Part shown: piece after piece, positions 1 through 7,584 of the stretch
Position numbering within the stretch: the stretch's first letter is position 1
Layout of the letters: each line of letters begins with the position of its first letter
NCBI GenBank assembly: GCA_003506095.1
Contig: DNWZ01000754.1
Location: 1 to 10,933 of the forward strand
Direction: 5' to 3'
DNA length: 10,933 nt
From: Planctomycetaceae bacterium
GTDB taxonomy: Bacteria; Planctomycetota; Planctomycetia; Pirellulales; Pirellulaceae
The notes under the pieces: model-generated
Database searches by the model: none
What the model was told of the DNA's origin: nothing
What the model saw: only the letters and a program-made list of their open reading frames with translations
Position numbers and translations under genes: made by a program

Positions 1-1352
1 TACAGTTCGCCGCCAAGATGCTTTTCGATAATCATTTGAACGGGGCGTTTAAAGTTGCTGAACAAGATAAAACCAAGTCCAACAACTAAACCGATAATGA
101 TACCGATCAACAAATCGGTCGCAACGATCGCGACCACCGTAATGATATAAGGTAAAAACTGATACCGCCCTTCAGACCAGATTTGTTTGACTAACTTGGG
201 GCTGGCCAACTTAAACCCGGTAGCAACCAAAATTGCGGCTAGACAGGATAGCGGTATTAGGTTCAGGATATTGTCAAAAAACAGCACTGCTGCGGCCAGA
301 AACACGCCATGCAAGATCGCGGATAATTTGGTTTGTCCCCCGGCGCTGATGTTGACTGATCCACGCACAATCACGCTGGTGATTGGCAAACCGCCGATCA
401 ATCCGGATGTTAAATTGCCGACACCCTGGGCAAACAATTCGCGATTGGCGGGCGATGAACGGCGTTTGGGGTCCAAGTTGTCGACCGCTTCAAGGTTCAA
501 CAGCGTTTCCAGCGAAGCGACGATTGCGATCGTGAACGCGGCAATGTAGATCGCCGGATCGAGCCACCGCGAAAAATCGGGGAACGTCAACAGAGTTACT
601 ACATCGACCAATTGCTGCGATTCGGGGACTCGGACCAACCAGTCCGAGCCTAAACGCCACCCGCCGCCGATTTGTCGAAACATCAGCTTGGCGCCGATCG
701 CCAGCACGACAACGACAAGCGGCGCCGGCACGATCGATTTTTTCAGCCGCGGAACTTTGTCCCAAAAGATCAGCAGTGCCATCGACGCGACGCCAATGAT
801 CATCGCGCTCAAATCAAATTGCCCACTGAACATCGATCCGATGTCGTCCAAAATGTTCGGATGCGACGGCGTCAACTGCTGCAACGAATCGGCTGGCGTA
901 CCTGTTTTGACACGTCCCAAAACATACGGCATCTGCTTGATAACCAGGATCACGCCGATCGCGGTCAGCAATCCTTTGATCACGCTGGACGGAACAAACG
1001 ACGCGATGAAACCGCCTTTGGCCAGACCGAACGCGATTTGGATCGCACCGCCAATCGCGACCGCCAACAGAAACGCATCGAACGATCCCAGCGTCCCGAT
1101 TTGCGTCGCCACGATCGCGGTCAATCCAGCGGCCGGCCCCGATACGCTCGTGTGCGAACCGCTCAGCACGCCGATCACGATGCCACCGACAATTCCCGCT
1201 AGAATGCCAGAAAACAGCGGCGCACCGGACGCCAACGCGATCCCCAGGCAAAGTGGCAATGCGACCAAAAAGACAACAATTCCCGCAACAATGTCGCGTC
1301 CGACGGATTGTGGAGAAAACCGGTTTTCAGATTGCGGTTGGGCAGTAGACAT
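1..1352 (-). CDS. SulP-family inorganic anion transporter (partial, C-terminus off the left edge)
   Basis: Reading leftwards from the ATG at 1352-1350 the frame stays open to the window edge, giving 450 residues. The N-terminus (MSTAQPQSENRFSPQSVGRD) leads into a chain of hydrophobic segments typical of a 10-14 helix SulP permease, which moves sulfate, bicarbonate or other anions across the inner membrane by proton or sodium coupling. Family marks include LPLCLGIALASGAP near residue 35, SGSHTSVSGPAAGLTA near 70, PNRELFAQGVGNLTSGLIGG around 300-320, and RGSVNISAGGQTKLSAILHG from residue 330. The visible end (IIEKHLGGEL) is where a cytoplasmic STAS domain, or another C-terminal domain, normally begins, so this part is missing. 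No clear Shine-Dalgarno site precedes the ATG. The substrate cannot be read from sequence. The GGQTKLSAILHG subtype is, as I recall, often associated with carbonic anhydrase and bicarbonate uptake, which is an inference to test on the left flank. Confidence 0.93.
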   Translation of the reverse strand, partial: MSTAQPQSENRFSPQSVGRDIVAGIVVFLVALPLCLGIALASGAPLFSGILAGIVGGIVIGVLSGSHTSVSGPAAGLTAIVATQIGTLGSFDAFLLAVAIGGAIQIAFGLAKGGFIASFVPSSVIKGLLTAIGVILVIKQMPYVLGRVKTGTPADSLQQLTPSHPNILDDIGSMFSGQFDLSAMIIGVASMALLIFWDKVPRLKKSIVPAPLVVVVLAIGAKLMFRQIGGGWRLGSDWLVRVPESQQLVDVVTLLTFPDFSRWLDPAIYIAAFTIAIVASLETLLNLEAVDNLDPKRRSSPANRELFAQGVGNLTSGLIGGLPITSVIVRGSVNISAGGQTKLSAILHGVFLAAAVLFFDNILNLIPLSCLAAILVATGFKLASPKLVKQIWSEGRYQFLPYIITVVAIVATDLLIGIIIGLVVGLGFILFSNFKRPVQMIIEKHLGGEL

Positions 1353-1852
1353 AAAAACAAGAACAATCTGTAAAGGTTTAACATTCGCCGCGACAACGAC
1401 ATGTTACAGCTTGATTGGTACGTGAACGATGTGGGCGGGGCCGTTTTCGCAAACTTAAGCGATCGATGATTACGTACGCACAGTTCGCCACCGGCGGTGG
1501 TCAATCGTTCGCTGGTTTATGGTAGAATTGCGAATCGAATCGCAAACTAAACGAGATTCTAAAAGTGTGCGCGGAAACATGAAATACGAATCAAAATTAC
1601 CGATTCCGTTGTCCTCGCCAAAACGGGATCGCCAAAAAGGGTGCCATGCAGATACTATTTGTGGGGATACTTTGATTTTCGCAGGCATGGGGAAACGTTT
1701 GAAGACGGATGTCAAAGTGTGCCGGTCAGTTGGAAGATTGACAGCGATCGCAAACGCGCGTTCTTTCAAAAGTTGAAGGAAATCACCAGCGGTTTGTAAT
1801 TGTCGTGACGGTCTGTTTACAAAACTTTTCATTTTCATCAAAGCGAACTCGC
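1353..1852. other. Divergent intergenic spacer between the SulP gene and ppk2
   Basis: About 500 bases separate the start of the SulP gene (minus) from the likely start of ppk2 (plus), so promoters for both should lie here. I see no strong sigma-70 pair. TAGAAT near 1523 is a fair -10 match but lacks a good -35. Open frames exist on both strands (1519-1776 plus, 1470-1841 minus, 1563-1799 plus); none has a convincing start site with ribosome binding sequence, and only the last reads like protein in its composition. Confidence 0.5.
1563..1799 (+). pseudogene. Possible remnant of an unidentified gene
   Basis: One frame is open from just after a TAA at 1560-1562 to the TAA at 1797-1799. Its last 52 codons have a composition that looks like real protein: aromatic and charged, with WGYFDFRRHGETFEDG in the middle and an amphipathic end, DSDRKRAFFQKLKEITSGL. 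The only in-frame start candidates are a GTG at 1641 and a TTG at 1659, neither with a Shine-Dalgarno site, and there is no ATG. It may be the 3' end of a decayed gene, a short real gene, or chance. I do not recognise the family. The 85-codon frame at 1519-1776 overlaps it and looks less protein-like. Confidence 0.22.
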
Positions 1853-2704
1853 ATGACCGGATTTATTGAATATTACAAGATCGGTGAAAAAGAAAACTTT
1901 GATCTGGCGCAAATCAATCCACGAGATAAAGGATTGTTTGACAGTCGCGAGCAAGCCGAAGCGTTCACGATCGAAGCGGTCGAGAAGATCAAAAACCTGC
2001 AGTATCAGGTTTTCGTCGAAGGCAAACAATCGTTGTTGATTGTCTTGCAAGCGCCCGATGCGGCGGGAAAAGACGGCTTGATCCGCAACGTGCTCGGCCA
2101 AATGAATCCGCAAGGTTGCCGAACCTATTCGTTTAAGGTGCCGAGCAGTTTAGAGCTATCGCACGATTTTTTATGGCGAATTCACGCCGCGGCGCCCGCT
2201 GCGGGGATGGTCAGCATTTTTAATCGGTCGCATTATGAGGATGTCTTGGTGGTGCGGGTCGAGAATCTCGCGCCCCAAGAGGTTTGGCGTCGACGGTACG
2301 ATCACATCAATGCGTTTGAGTCGTTGCTGCATGATCGTGGGACAAAGGTCCTTAAGTTTTATCTGCATATATCACCCGAAGAGCAACTGCAGCGTTTTGG
2401 CGAACGTTTAACGGACCCACAAAAACACTGGAAATTGAATGCCGGCGATTATGCGGCACGCGATAATTGGGACGCCTATCGCCAGGCCTATCACGATGCG
2501 TTCGCAAATTGTTCGCCCGATCACGCCCCCTGGTTCGTGATTCCAGCGGATCGCAAGTGGCATCGAAATGCCGCTGTGGCGGGAATCGTCTTGCAGGCAT
2601 TGGAAGAGATGAACCCGCAATTGCCAGCGGTCGATGTCGACGTCGACGAAATTCGGCAGTTGTATGAAAAGGCCAAGCAAGAGCTTGCCGTGAAGCGACA
2701 GTGA
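1853..2704 (+). CDS. ppk2: PPK2-family polyphosphate:nucleotide phosphotransferase
   Basis: The 283-residue product belongs to the PPK2 family, which transfers phosphate between polyphosphate and nucleotides in the cytoplasm. The Walker A-like loop is PDAAGKDG (residues 68-75) and the Walker B-like segment is FNRSHYEDVLVVRV (123-136). The lid region, RFGERLTDPQKHWKL (181-195) followed by DNWDAY, has the basic residues that grip polyphosphate. Length and motifs match the one-domain form of the family. An Asp after GK in the Walker loop, where the class I/II enzymes I know have Gly, points to the class III-like group that can phosphorylate both NMP and NDP; this subclass call is inference. The frame extends upstream to a GTG at 1805, but those 16 residues look unlike the family, so I prefer the ATG at 1853, although it has no clear Shine-Dalgarno site. 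uvrC follows after 63 bases on the same strand. Confidence 0.9.
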   Translation: MTGFIEYYKIGEKENFDLAQINPRDKGLFDSREQAEAFTIEAVEKIKNLQYQVFVEGKQSLLIVLQAPDAAGKDGLIRNVLGQMNPQGCRTYSFKVPSSLELSHDFLWRIHAAAPAAGMVSIFNRSHYEDVLVVRVENLAPQEVWRRRYDHINAFESLLHDRGTKVLKFYLHISPEEQLQRFGERLTDPQKHWKLNAGDYAARDNWDAYRQAYHDAFANCSPDHAPWFVIPADRKWHRNAAVAGIVLQALEEMNPQLPAVDVDVDEIRQLYEKAKQELAVKRQ

Positions 2705-2753
2705 CGTGGACGGGATATTCACTTGTTTTGCCGGATGCGTCATGATTGCCATG

Positions 2754-2760
2754 AAGGAAG
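2754..2760 (+). promoter_or_regulatory. Shine-Dalgarno site of uvrC
   Basis: AAGGAAG lies 7 bases before the ATG at 2768. This decides the start against the in-frame ATG at 2723, which has no such site and would add 15 residues unlike the family. Confidence 0.6.
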
Positions 2761-2767
2761 ATTTTTG

Positions 2768-4165
2768 ATGACGCACGATGAACAGGATGATCCACGATTG
2801 AATCCCGGCGATGATGACGCTGCAGCGGCCGAAGTGATCGCAGGTCAACCGGCGCCGTTGGGTTTTCGCCACGCCGCAACCAAGGTCAAGACGTTCCCGC
2901 AATCGCCCGGCATCTACTTGATGAAGGACGAAGTCGGTCGCGTGATCTACATCGGCAAAGCAAAAAATCTTCGCAGCCGCGCCGGCAGTTACTTCCTCAA
3001 GGCGGCCGCCGAAGACCAGCGGACGGCGGATTGGATCGGCGAAATCGCCGATATCGATTTCATGTTGTGCGACAGCGAAGTCGACGCGCTGCTGACCGAG
3101 TCACGGTTGATCAAGGATATCCAGCCAAAACACAATCGTGATTTGAAGGACGATAAGTCGTTTCCGTACTTGATGATCACGACGCGGGAGGATTTTCCGC
3201 GGGTCGAAATCACGCGTGAACCGAAACAAAAGGGAGTGAAGCTGTATGGGCCGTTCGCCAGTGCTGGGGCGCTGCGTGGTGCGATCGCGGTTTTACAGCG
3301 GATTTTCAAGTTTCGCACTTGTTCGCTGGACATCATCGAAGGCGAAGAGAAATGGAAATGGTTTCGGCCATGCCTGTTGGCCAGCATTGACCAGTGCACC
3401 GCGCCATGCAACGTGCGGATCGATAAAGAAGCGTATCGACGCGATATTCGTCGCTTGATGACGTTCCTGGAAGGCGGCAAGGTGAAGCTGCTGCGCGAGA
3501 TGGGCAACGAGATGATGGAGGCCAGTAAGCGGTTGGACTTCGAGCGGGCGGCGGTGTTGCGCGACGAGATTTCGATGCTCGAGCGGTTGGACGAACGTGG
3601 CGAACTGGAAACGCACGCGCAGCCCGAAGTCTTTTACATCGATCCGAAAAAGGGATTGCTGGGACTTCGAAAGGTGTTATCGCTGACCAAGACCCCTCGG
3701 GTGATTGAGGGTGTTGACATCGCTCATTTGGGCGGCAAGGAAACGGTCGCCAGTTTGGTTCAGTTTATCGACGGTTTGCCGTTCAAACCGGGATATCGCC
3801 GATTTCGGATTCAAGACGTCAGCGGGATTGATGATTTCCGCAGCATTTACGAAGTGGTGTCGCGGCGGTTTCGCAAATTGAGCGACGATGGCGAAGCGTT
3901 TCCGGATATTTTGTTGATCGACGGAGGCAAGGGGCAATTGAACGCGGCTCTGGCAGCGTTTCGCGATCAAAGAATCGAACCGCCAACGCTAATTTCGCTG
4001 GCAAAACGCGAAGAAGAGATATTCAGGCCTGGCGAAAGCGACTCGATTCGGTTGTCGAAAAACTCTTTCGCATTACGGTTGTTGCAATACGTCCGTGACG
4101 AATCGCATCGATTTGCGCAGCATTATCATCATTTATTGCGGAATAAATCGACTCTGGATCGTTGA
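2768..4165 (+). CDS. uvrC: UvrC excinuclease subunit lacking the C-terminal helix-hairpin-helix domain
   Basis: UvrC makes the 3' and 5' incisions in nucleotide excision repair with UvrA and UvrB. The 465-residue product carries a GIY-YIG nuclease domain (GIY at 48-50, YIG at 61-63, GKAKNLRSR just after, catalytic Glu 111, Asn 123). Four cysteines (about 185, 202, 210, 214; FRTC...RPC...QCTAPC) match the proposed iron-sulfur site. A UVR motif that contacts UvrB spans about 240-275 (MMEASKRLDFERAAVLRDE). The RNase H-like 5' nuclease has GVDIAH (Asp 317), LLIDGGKGQ (Asp 385) and RDESHRFA (His 447), so both active sites look intact. The protein ends RNKSTLDR; most UvrC proteins continue from an S-x-LD sequence into IPGIG and a tandem helix-hairpin-helix of roughly 50-60 residues or more, giving about 600 residues. 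That domain is absent, and neither other forward frame downstream encodes it. About 35 acidic residues precede the usual start. Confidence 0.95.
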   Translation: MTHDEQDDPRLNPGDDDAAAAEVIAGQPAPLGFRHAATKVKTFPQSPGIYLMKDEVGRVIYIGKAKNLRSRAGSYFLKAAAEDQRTADWIGEIADIDFMLCDSEVDALLTESRLIKDIQPKHNRDLKDDKSFPYLMITTREDFPRVEITREPKQKGVKLYGPFASAGALRGAIAVLQRIFKFRTCSLDIIEGEEKWKWFRPCLLASIDQCTAPCNVRIDKEAYRRDIRRLMTFLEGGKVKLLREMGNEMMEASKRLDFERAAVLRDEISMLERLDERGELETHAQPEVFYIDPKKGLLGLRKVLSLTKTPRVIEGVDIAHLGGKETVASLVQFIDGLPFKPGYRRFRIQDVSGIDDFRSIYEVVSRRFRKLSDDGEAFPDILLIDGGKGQLNAALAAFRDQRIEPPTLISLAKREEEIFRPGESDSIRLSKNSFALRLLQYVRDESHRFAQHYHHLLRNKSTLDR

Positions 4166-4247
4166 TTTTATCGTCGGGGGGAGCCTTGTTTGCGAATTGG
4201 GCTTTGCATGGTGGCATAGTCGGATAGTTTGTTGGTATGAATAAGAG

Positions 4248-4268
4248 GCCGGAGAACTTGTTTCCGGC
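4248..4268 (+). terminator. Weak hairpin downstream of uvrC
   Basis: GCCGGA at 4248-4253 pairs with TCCGGC at 4263-4268 around a 9-base loop. No T-run follows, so this is at best a weak or factor-assisted terminator. It might equally be part of the leader of the next gene. Confidence 0.2.
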
Positions 4269-4297
4269 AAGTTGTTTCCGTATCAGTCGATGGCTGA

Positions 4298-5275
4298 ATG
4301 AACCGAATCACGTCCGCAATCGAAGCCGTCCACATGGACGACCTGCACTCGACAGAGTCACAGTTTCGCCTTTCGCACCCTTGGTGCTGGCGTTTCACTC
4401 TGTTCGGGCCGATCGTTTTGACATTGCTGCTGCTGTCAGTATTGTTTTTCCAGACTGGGTGGGAGTTTACGAGCAAGATTGTGACGTCAGCGGTGATGAC
4501 GGTCGCATTTTTTGGCCGCTTTATCATTCTTTCGGGCTCTGACGGGGCGTTTCAAGACACCAACGGCTCGCTGGCATCGGAACACCTGTTCGCCATTGTT
4601 TGCTACTTAGATGTGATGACGGCATTGATCCTGGCCTTTCACATCGGATTTCTTTTTCGATTGCCTTACATCGGCCCGCGAGTCTCTGCGCTGGTCACCG
4701 ACGGCCACTTCATTCTTGACGCCCAACCTTGGATGCGACGAGCGACTTTTTTTGGCCTGATCGCGTTTGTCGGTTTCCCGTTGGCGGCAACCGGCAGTAT
4801 CGGCGGGTCGATCTTCGGCCGTTTGTTGGGAATGAGCCGTACCGCGACGTTTTTCGGAATCGTCATCGGCGCGTTGCTGGGCAATACGGTGATGTTTTTG
4901 TTCTCCGACCTGCTGAGCCACTATCTTGACAAAGACAACATCTATTTAAAGATCGGCGGTTTCCTAGTTATAGGAACCATTATCTTTGTGCTTGAACGAC
5001 GATATCGAAAATTGAAGGAAGGTTTTGCCAAAGGTAAACTGCCGCTTGATCAACCGCATGTTGATTACGGCATTCCCGGCGACGATCATGTGATCGATCC
5101 GATCGAACGCAAACAGGCGGCACCAGTGCCTGCGTCACCTGACATGCAGCATGATGATTTAACCACCGGTGCGCACCGAAACGGCAGGGTGCATTTGGGG
5201 GATACCGAAGAACTCGAAGACATTCCAGAAACGCTTTCAGGAACCCGCAGTGGCTCTCGACCTCACCCCCGCTGA
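4298..5275 (+). CDS. Small multidrug export-type integral membrane protein (COG2426 / PF06695-like)
   Basis: This 325-residue protein has about six hydrophobic helices (roughly 35-51, 62-78, 98-118, 148-175, 183-207, 217-232). The segment RRATFFGLIAFVGFPLAATG (147-166), followed by a Gly-rich helix and GALLGNTVMFLF (191-202), matches the pattern of the putative small multidrug export family, a little-studied group of inner-membrane proteins. The 'export' name rests on family annotation only, and no substrate is known to me. The last 90 or so residues are hydrophilic, charged and proline-rich, and appear disordered in the cytoplasm; this tail is longer than I expect for the family. No Shine-Dalgarno site is visible; an in-frame ATG at 4334 is an alternative start. 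Its 3' end overlaps the methyltransferase gene by 26 bases. Confidence 0.75.
   Translation: MNRITSAIEAVHMDDLHSTESQFRLSHPWCWRFTLFGPIVLTLLLLSVLFFQTGWEFTSKIVTSAVMTVAFFGRFIILSGSDGAFQDTNGSLASEHLFAIVCYLDVMTALILAFHIGFLFRLPYIGPRVSALVTDGHFILDAQPWMRRATFFGLIAFVGFPLAATGSIGGSIFGRLLGMSRTATFFGIVIGALLGNTVMFLFSDLLSHYLDKDNIYLKIGGFLVIGTIIFVLERRYRKLKEGFAKGKLPLDQPHVDYGIPGDDHVIDPIERKQAAPVPASPDMQHDDLTTGAHRNGRVHLGDTEELEDIPETLSGTRSGSRPHPR
5239..5243 (+). promoter_or_regulatory. Shine-Dalgarno site deciding a GTG start
   Basis: AGGAA sits 6 bases before the GTG at 5250, inside the 3' end of the upstream gene. It supports GTG 5250 over the in-frame ATG at 5169, whose extra 27 residues look like a frame-shifted reading of the upstream gene. 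Confidence 0.5.
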
Positions 5276-6275
5276 TCCAAGCACCGTACTCGAACTGTTA
5301 GAAGCGTTTCGTCGTTCAAAGATCATGTTCACGGGCGTATCACTGGGCGTTTTCGATGCGCTCAAGGCTGGCCCGGTCGATTCCGATTCTTTGGCAAAGC
5401 GAATCGACTGCGACCATTGTGCAATGCAGCGGTTACTCGATTCGTTGGTCGGCCTTGGTCTGCTTGCACGCGACGGCGACACTTATGCCAACACCCCTGC
5501 GGCCGACGAATACTTGACCAGCGATTCGCCCCGTCGCATGACCGGCTATATCCATTACTCTAATCGAGTGATGTGGCCGATGTGGGGCAACCTCGAAGGT
5601 GCGATTCGCGAAGGGACGCACCGTTGGCAGCAAACCTATGGCTGGGACGGGCCGATCTTTTCCAGCTTTTTCAAGGACGACGCGTCGATGCGCGAGTTCT
5701 TGATGGGGATGCACGGTTTCGGCATGCTGACGTCGCCGCGAATCGTCGATGCGATCGACCTGAGCCGTTTCAAGCATTTGGTTGACCTTGGCGGAGCGAC
5801 CGGACATTTGGCGATCGCCGCTTGCGAGCGTTATCCGTTGTTACGGGCGACCGTGTTTGATTTGCCGGTTGCCGTTCCACTGGCACGCGAGATCACTTCG
5901 GCGTCCAGTGTGCACGATCGCGTCGACGTCGTTGGCGGAGATTTCTTTGTCGATGACCTGCCGCCTGCGGATTTGTATTCGCTGGGAAGAATCGTTCACG
6001 ATTGGTCCGAAGAAAAAATCGCGGTGCTGTTAAAGCGAATCTATGATGCCTTGCCATCAGGCGGCGGATTGGTAGTCGCTGAAAAGATCATCGCGGATGC
6101 GAAAGACGGACCGCGTTGGGCCCAAATGCAAGACATCAACATGCTGATCGTCACCGAAGGTCGCGAGCGAACGTTGGGTGAGTATGAGCAATTGTTAAAC
6201 GACGCGGGATTTGGTGCAATCACGGCATGTCGAACGCCGATGCCGTTGGATATTATTCTGGCGATTAAACCCTAG
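5250..6275 (+). CDS. SAM-dependent O-methyltransferase, ASMT/CrtF-like (PF00891)
   Basis: The 341-residue protein is a small-molecule O-methyltransferase of the acetylserotonin/hydroxyneurosporene methyltransferase type. Residues 1-100 form the winged-helix dimerisation region (SKIMFTGVSLGVFDAL, then RLLDSLVGLGLLAR). The catalytic fold follows: VDLGGATGHLA (178-188) binds SAM, VFDLP (202-206) holds the acidic ribose contact, GDFF (230-233) contacts the adenine side, and LGRIVHDWSEE (245-255) carries the expected catalytic base His 250. LVVAEK (274-279) and GRERT (304-308) complete the family pattern. All key residues appear present, so it should be active. The acceptor is unknown: carotenoid, quinone-like and phenolic acceptors are all possible, and no pathway genes adjoin it. 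Start chosen as the GTG at 5250. It ends 25 bases from the convergent rRNA methyltransferase gene. Confidence 0.88.
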   Translation: MALDLTPADPSTVLELLEAFRRSKIMFTGVSLGVFDALKAGPVDSDSLAKRIDCDHCAMQRLLDSLVGLGLLARDGDTYANTPAADEYLTSDSPRRMTGYIHYSNRVMWPMWGNLEGAIREGTHRWQQTYGWDGPIFSSFFKDDASMREFLMGMHGFGMLTSPRIVDAIDLSRFKHLVDLGGATGHLAIAACERYPLLRATVFDLPVAVPLAREITSASSVHDRVDVVGGDFFVDDLPPADLYSLGRIVHDWSEEKIAVLLKRIYDALPSGGGLVVAEKIIADAKDGPRWAQMQDINMLIVTEGRERTLGEYEQLLNDAGFGAITACRTPMPLDIILAIKP

Positions 6276-6300
6276 AAGAAACGTTCCTTATAGAAGGCGA

Positions 6301-7443
6301 TTATGCCTTTGCATTCTCGACGAAGGCATTGACTTTCGTGCCACCGGCGTCGGTCAAGAATGCCGAACGCATGGCGACGCCGGTTTTATAGGCTAACTCG
6401 CGGCGGCTCGTCACCAACGTTAACGACGACCCATCCTTCGCTCGACGTCGTAAATCGCCGATCGATCGGTACAGTGGATTCAAATGCTGGTCCGCCGAAA
6501 CACGCCCACCCCAAGGCGGATTGGTCACGATCGAAAGCGGCTCTTGCGGCAGTTCCGCGGCGCTCAGTGGTGCTACGGCAAGCTGGATTGGAAAATCAAA
6601 ACCAGAAAGATTTTCTTTCGTTGCCGCAATCGCTCGCGCGTCGCGATCGCTGCCAAAAATCATCGCTTTCATCGGTTGAACTCGCGTCATCCGATCATGC
6701 TTGACTGCGTCAATCGAAACTTTATCCGCCAGCGCCGTCGGTTCGATTCCAAAGCTTCGGGCTATCCCCGGTGGCCAGTTCGATGCCAACATCGCGGCCT
6801 CGATCAGCAGCGTGCCGGAACCACACAGAGGGTCGATTAGTGGGCGCTTCCTATCCCACGCAGATGCCAGCAAGACGGCTCGGGCCAAATCTTCTCGCAA
6901 CGGCGCCAGCGAGGGGTTGAGTCGATAGCCGCGTCGGTGCAGCGGTTGGCCGCTGGCGTCCAACGAGATCGTACAAATATCGTGGTCCATTCGCACAACC
7001 AACGACGCTGCTCGCTCGATTTCATCCGCTTCAACCGGTGGCGGACTATCCTTCATGCGCCGAGTAATGCCTTGCATCACCCGCTGCTCGATCGCGCCCG
7101 AATGATACAGACGCGACTTCTTGGCGCTGGCTCGAATCACGCGCGGCGCATCGCGTTTTAACCAACCCGTCCACGACAAACGACCGACATACGAATCTAA
7201 CTTCGACAGCTCGGTGACCGGAAATGTTGCGATCCGTATCAACAGGCGAGCGGCCAACCCCAGCCCCACCAACGCATGCGCCATCGTCAGTTGGTCGCCG
7301 TCGAAGCGAACACCTCCGACGTCTTGCACCACGTTCGCGGGAAAAGACTCACTGCCAACGGCGCCCATTTCTAGCTCGCAAATCTCGCGTTCCAGCCAAG
7401 GTTCGATCCCAGGCGCACATGACGCGAACATCGATAATTTCAT
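6301..7443 (-). CDS. RlmL/YpsC-type THUMP-domain 23S rRNA (guanine-N2) methyltransferase
   Basis: The 380-residue product starts with the ferredoxin-like plus THUMP RNA-binding part (FASCAPGIEPWLEREI at 6-21, THUMP to about 160, ending in LHRRGYR at 168-174). A class I SAM methyltransferase follows: PLREDLARAVLL (181-192), DPLCGSGTLLIEAA (204-217) for SAM binding, FGSDRDARAI (263-272), and the NPPWGGRV motif (308-315), the N-methyltransferase (D/N)PPY signature with Trp in place of Tyr. Length matches the stand-alone B. subtilis YpsC form, rather than the E. coli RlmL-RlmK fusion. The probable target is the RlmL position in 23S rRNA helix 74 (G2445 in E. coli numbering), by homology only. Its ATG overlaps the TGA of a small upstream ORF (ATGA), suggesting translational coupling. 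Confidence 0.88.
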   Translation of the reverse strand: MKLSMFASCAPGIEPWLEREICELEMGAVGSESFPANVVQDVGGVRFDGDQLTMAHALVGLGLAARLLIRIATFPVTELSKLDSYVGRLSWTGWLKRDAPRVIRASAKKSRLYHSGAIEQRVMQGITRRMKDSPPPVEADEIERAASLVVRMDHDICTISLDASGQPLHRRGYRLNPSLAPLREDLARAVLLASAWDRKRPLIDPLCGSGTLLIEAAMLASNWPPGIARSFGIEPTALADKVSIDAVKHDRMTRVQPMKAMIFGSDRDARAIAATKENLSGFDFPIQLAVAPLSAAELPQEPLSIVTNPPWGGRVSADQHLNPLYRSIGDLRRRAKDGSSLTLVTSRRELAYKTGVAMRSAFLTDAGGTKVNAFVENAKA

Positions 7444-7577
7444 GGAGCTCTATTGGTTTCAAAAAACGGAATCGGTTCTACAGCCGCTTTTCGAAGCCAG
7501 GTAGGATGCAGAGTGGAGACAAAGTCTAATATGATTAGTGCCGCTTGGATGGCCGAATAAAAAAGTAGTTTCTTCAA
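7440..7577 (-). CDS. Small membrane ORF coupled to the rRNA methyltransferase gene (45 aa, TTG start)
   Basis: Reading on the minus strand, a perfect GGAGGT (7590-7585) sits 7 bases before a TTG at 7577-7575, which opens a 45-codon frame ending in a TGA at 7442-7440. That TGA overlaps the ATG of the methyltransferase gene in an ATGA. The product begins KKLLFYSAIQAALIILDFV, one short membrane helix after two lysines, then a polar, proline-containing tail (HPTWLRKAAVEPIPFFE). I do not recognise a family. It could be a real small inner-membrane protein, or a leader peptide whose translation controls the downstream gene. The same frame has an ATG at 7622 that would give 60 residues, but without a ribosome site. 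The site and the coupling are seen; function is unknown. Confidence 0.45.
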   Translation of the reverse strand: MKKLLFYSAIQAALIILDFVSTLHPTWLRKAAVEPIPFFETNRAP

Positions 7578-7584
7578 GCGGAAT

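Noticed and set aside
187..1425. Long plus-strand frames (187-549, 672-1202, 688-1425)
   Set aside because: They lie opposite the SulP gene, which has a full set of family motifs; their proteins are low-complexity shadows.
1519..1776. 85-codon plus-strand ORF with ATG in the SulP-ppk2 spacer
   Set aside because: No ribosome site, unconvincing composition, and it overlaps a more protein-like frame.
1470..1841. 123-codon minus-strand ORF in the same spacer
   Set aside because: No motif or ribosome site. It also lies opposite both plus-strand frames in this spacer, so it is probably chance.
2352..2902. Two long minus-strand frames across ppk2 and the uvrC start
   Set aside because: Both are antisense to well-supported genes and have shadow-type composition.
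5169..5249. ATG start at 5169 for the O-methyltransferase
   Set aside because: The extra 27 residues lie in the overlap with the membrane protein gene and do not look like the family; AGGAA before GTG 5250 fits better.
7121..7529. Plus-strand frames of about 100-127 codons
   Set aside because: They are opposite the start of the rRNA methyltransferase and rich in Arg/Ser/Pro, typical of shadows.
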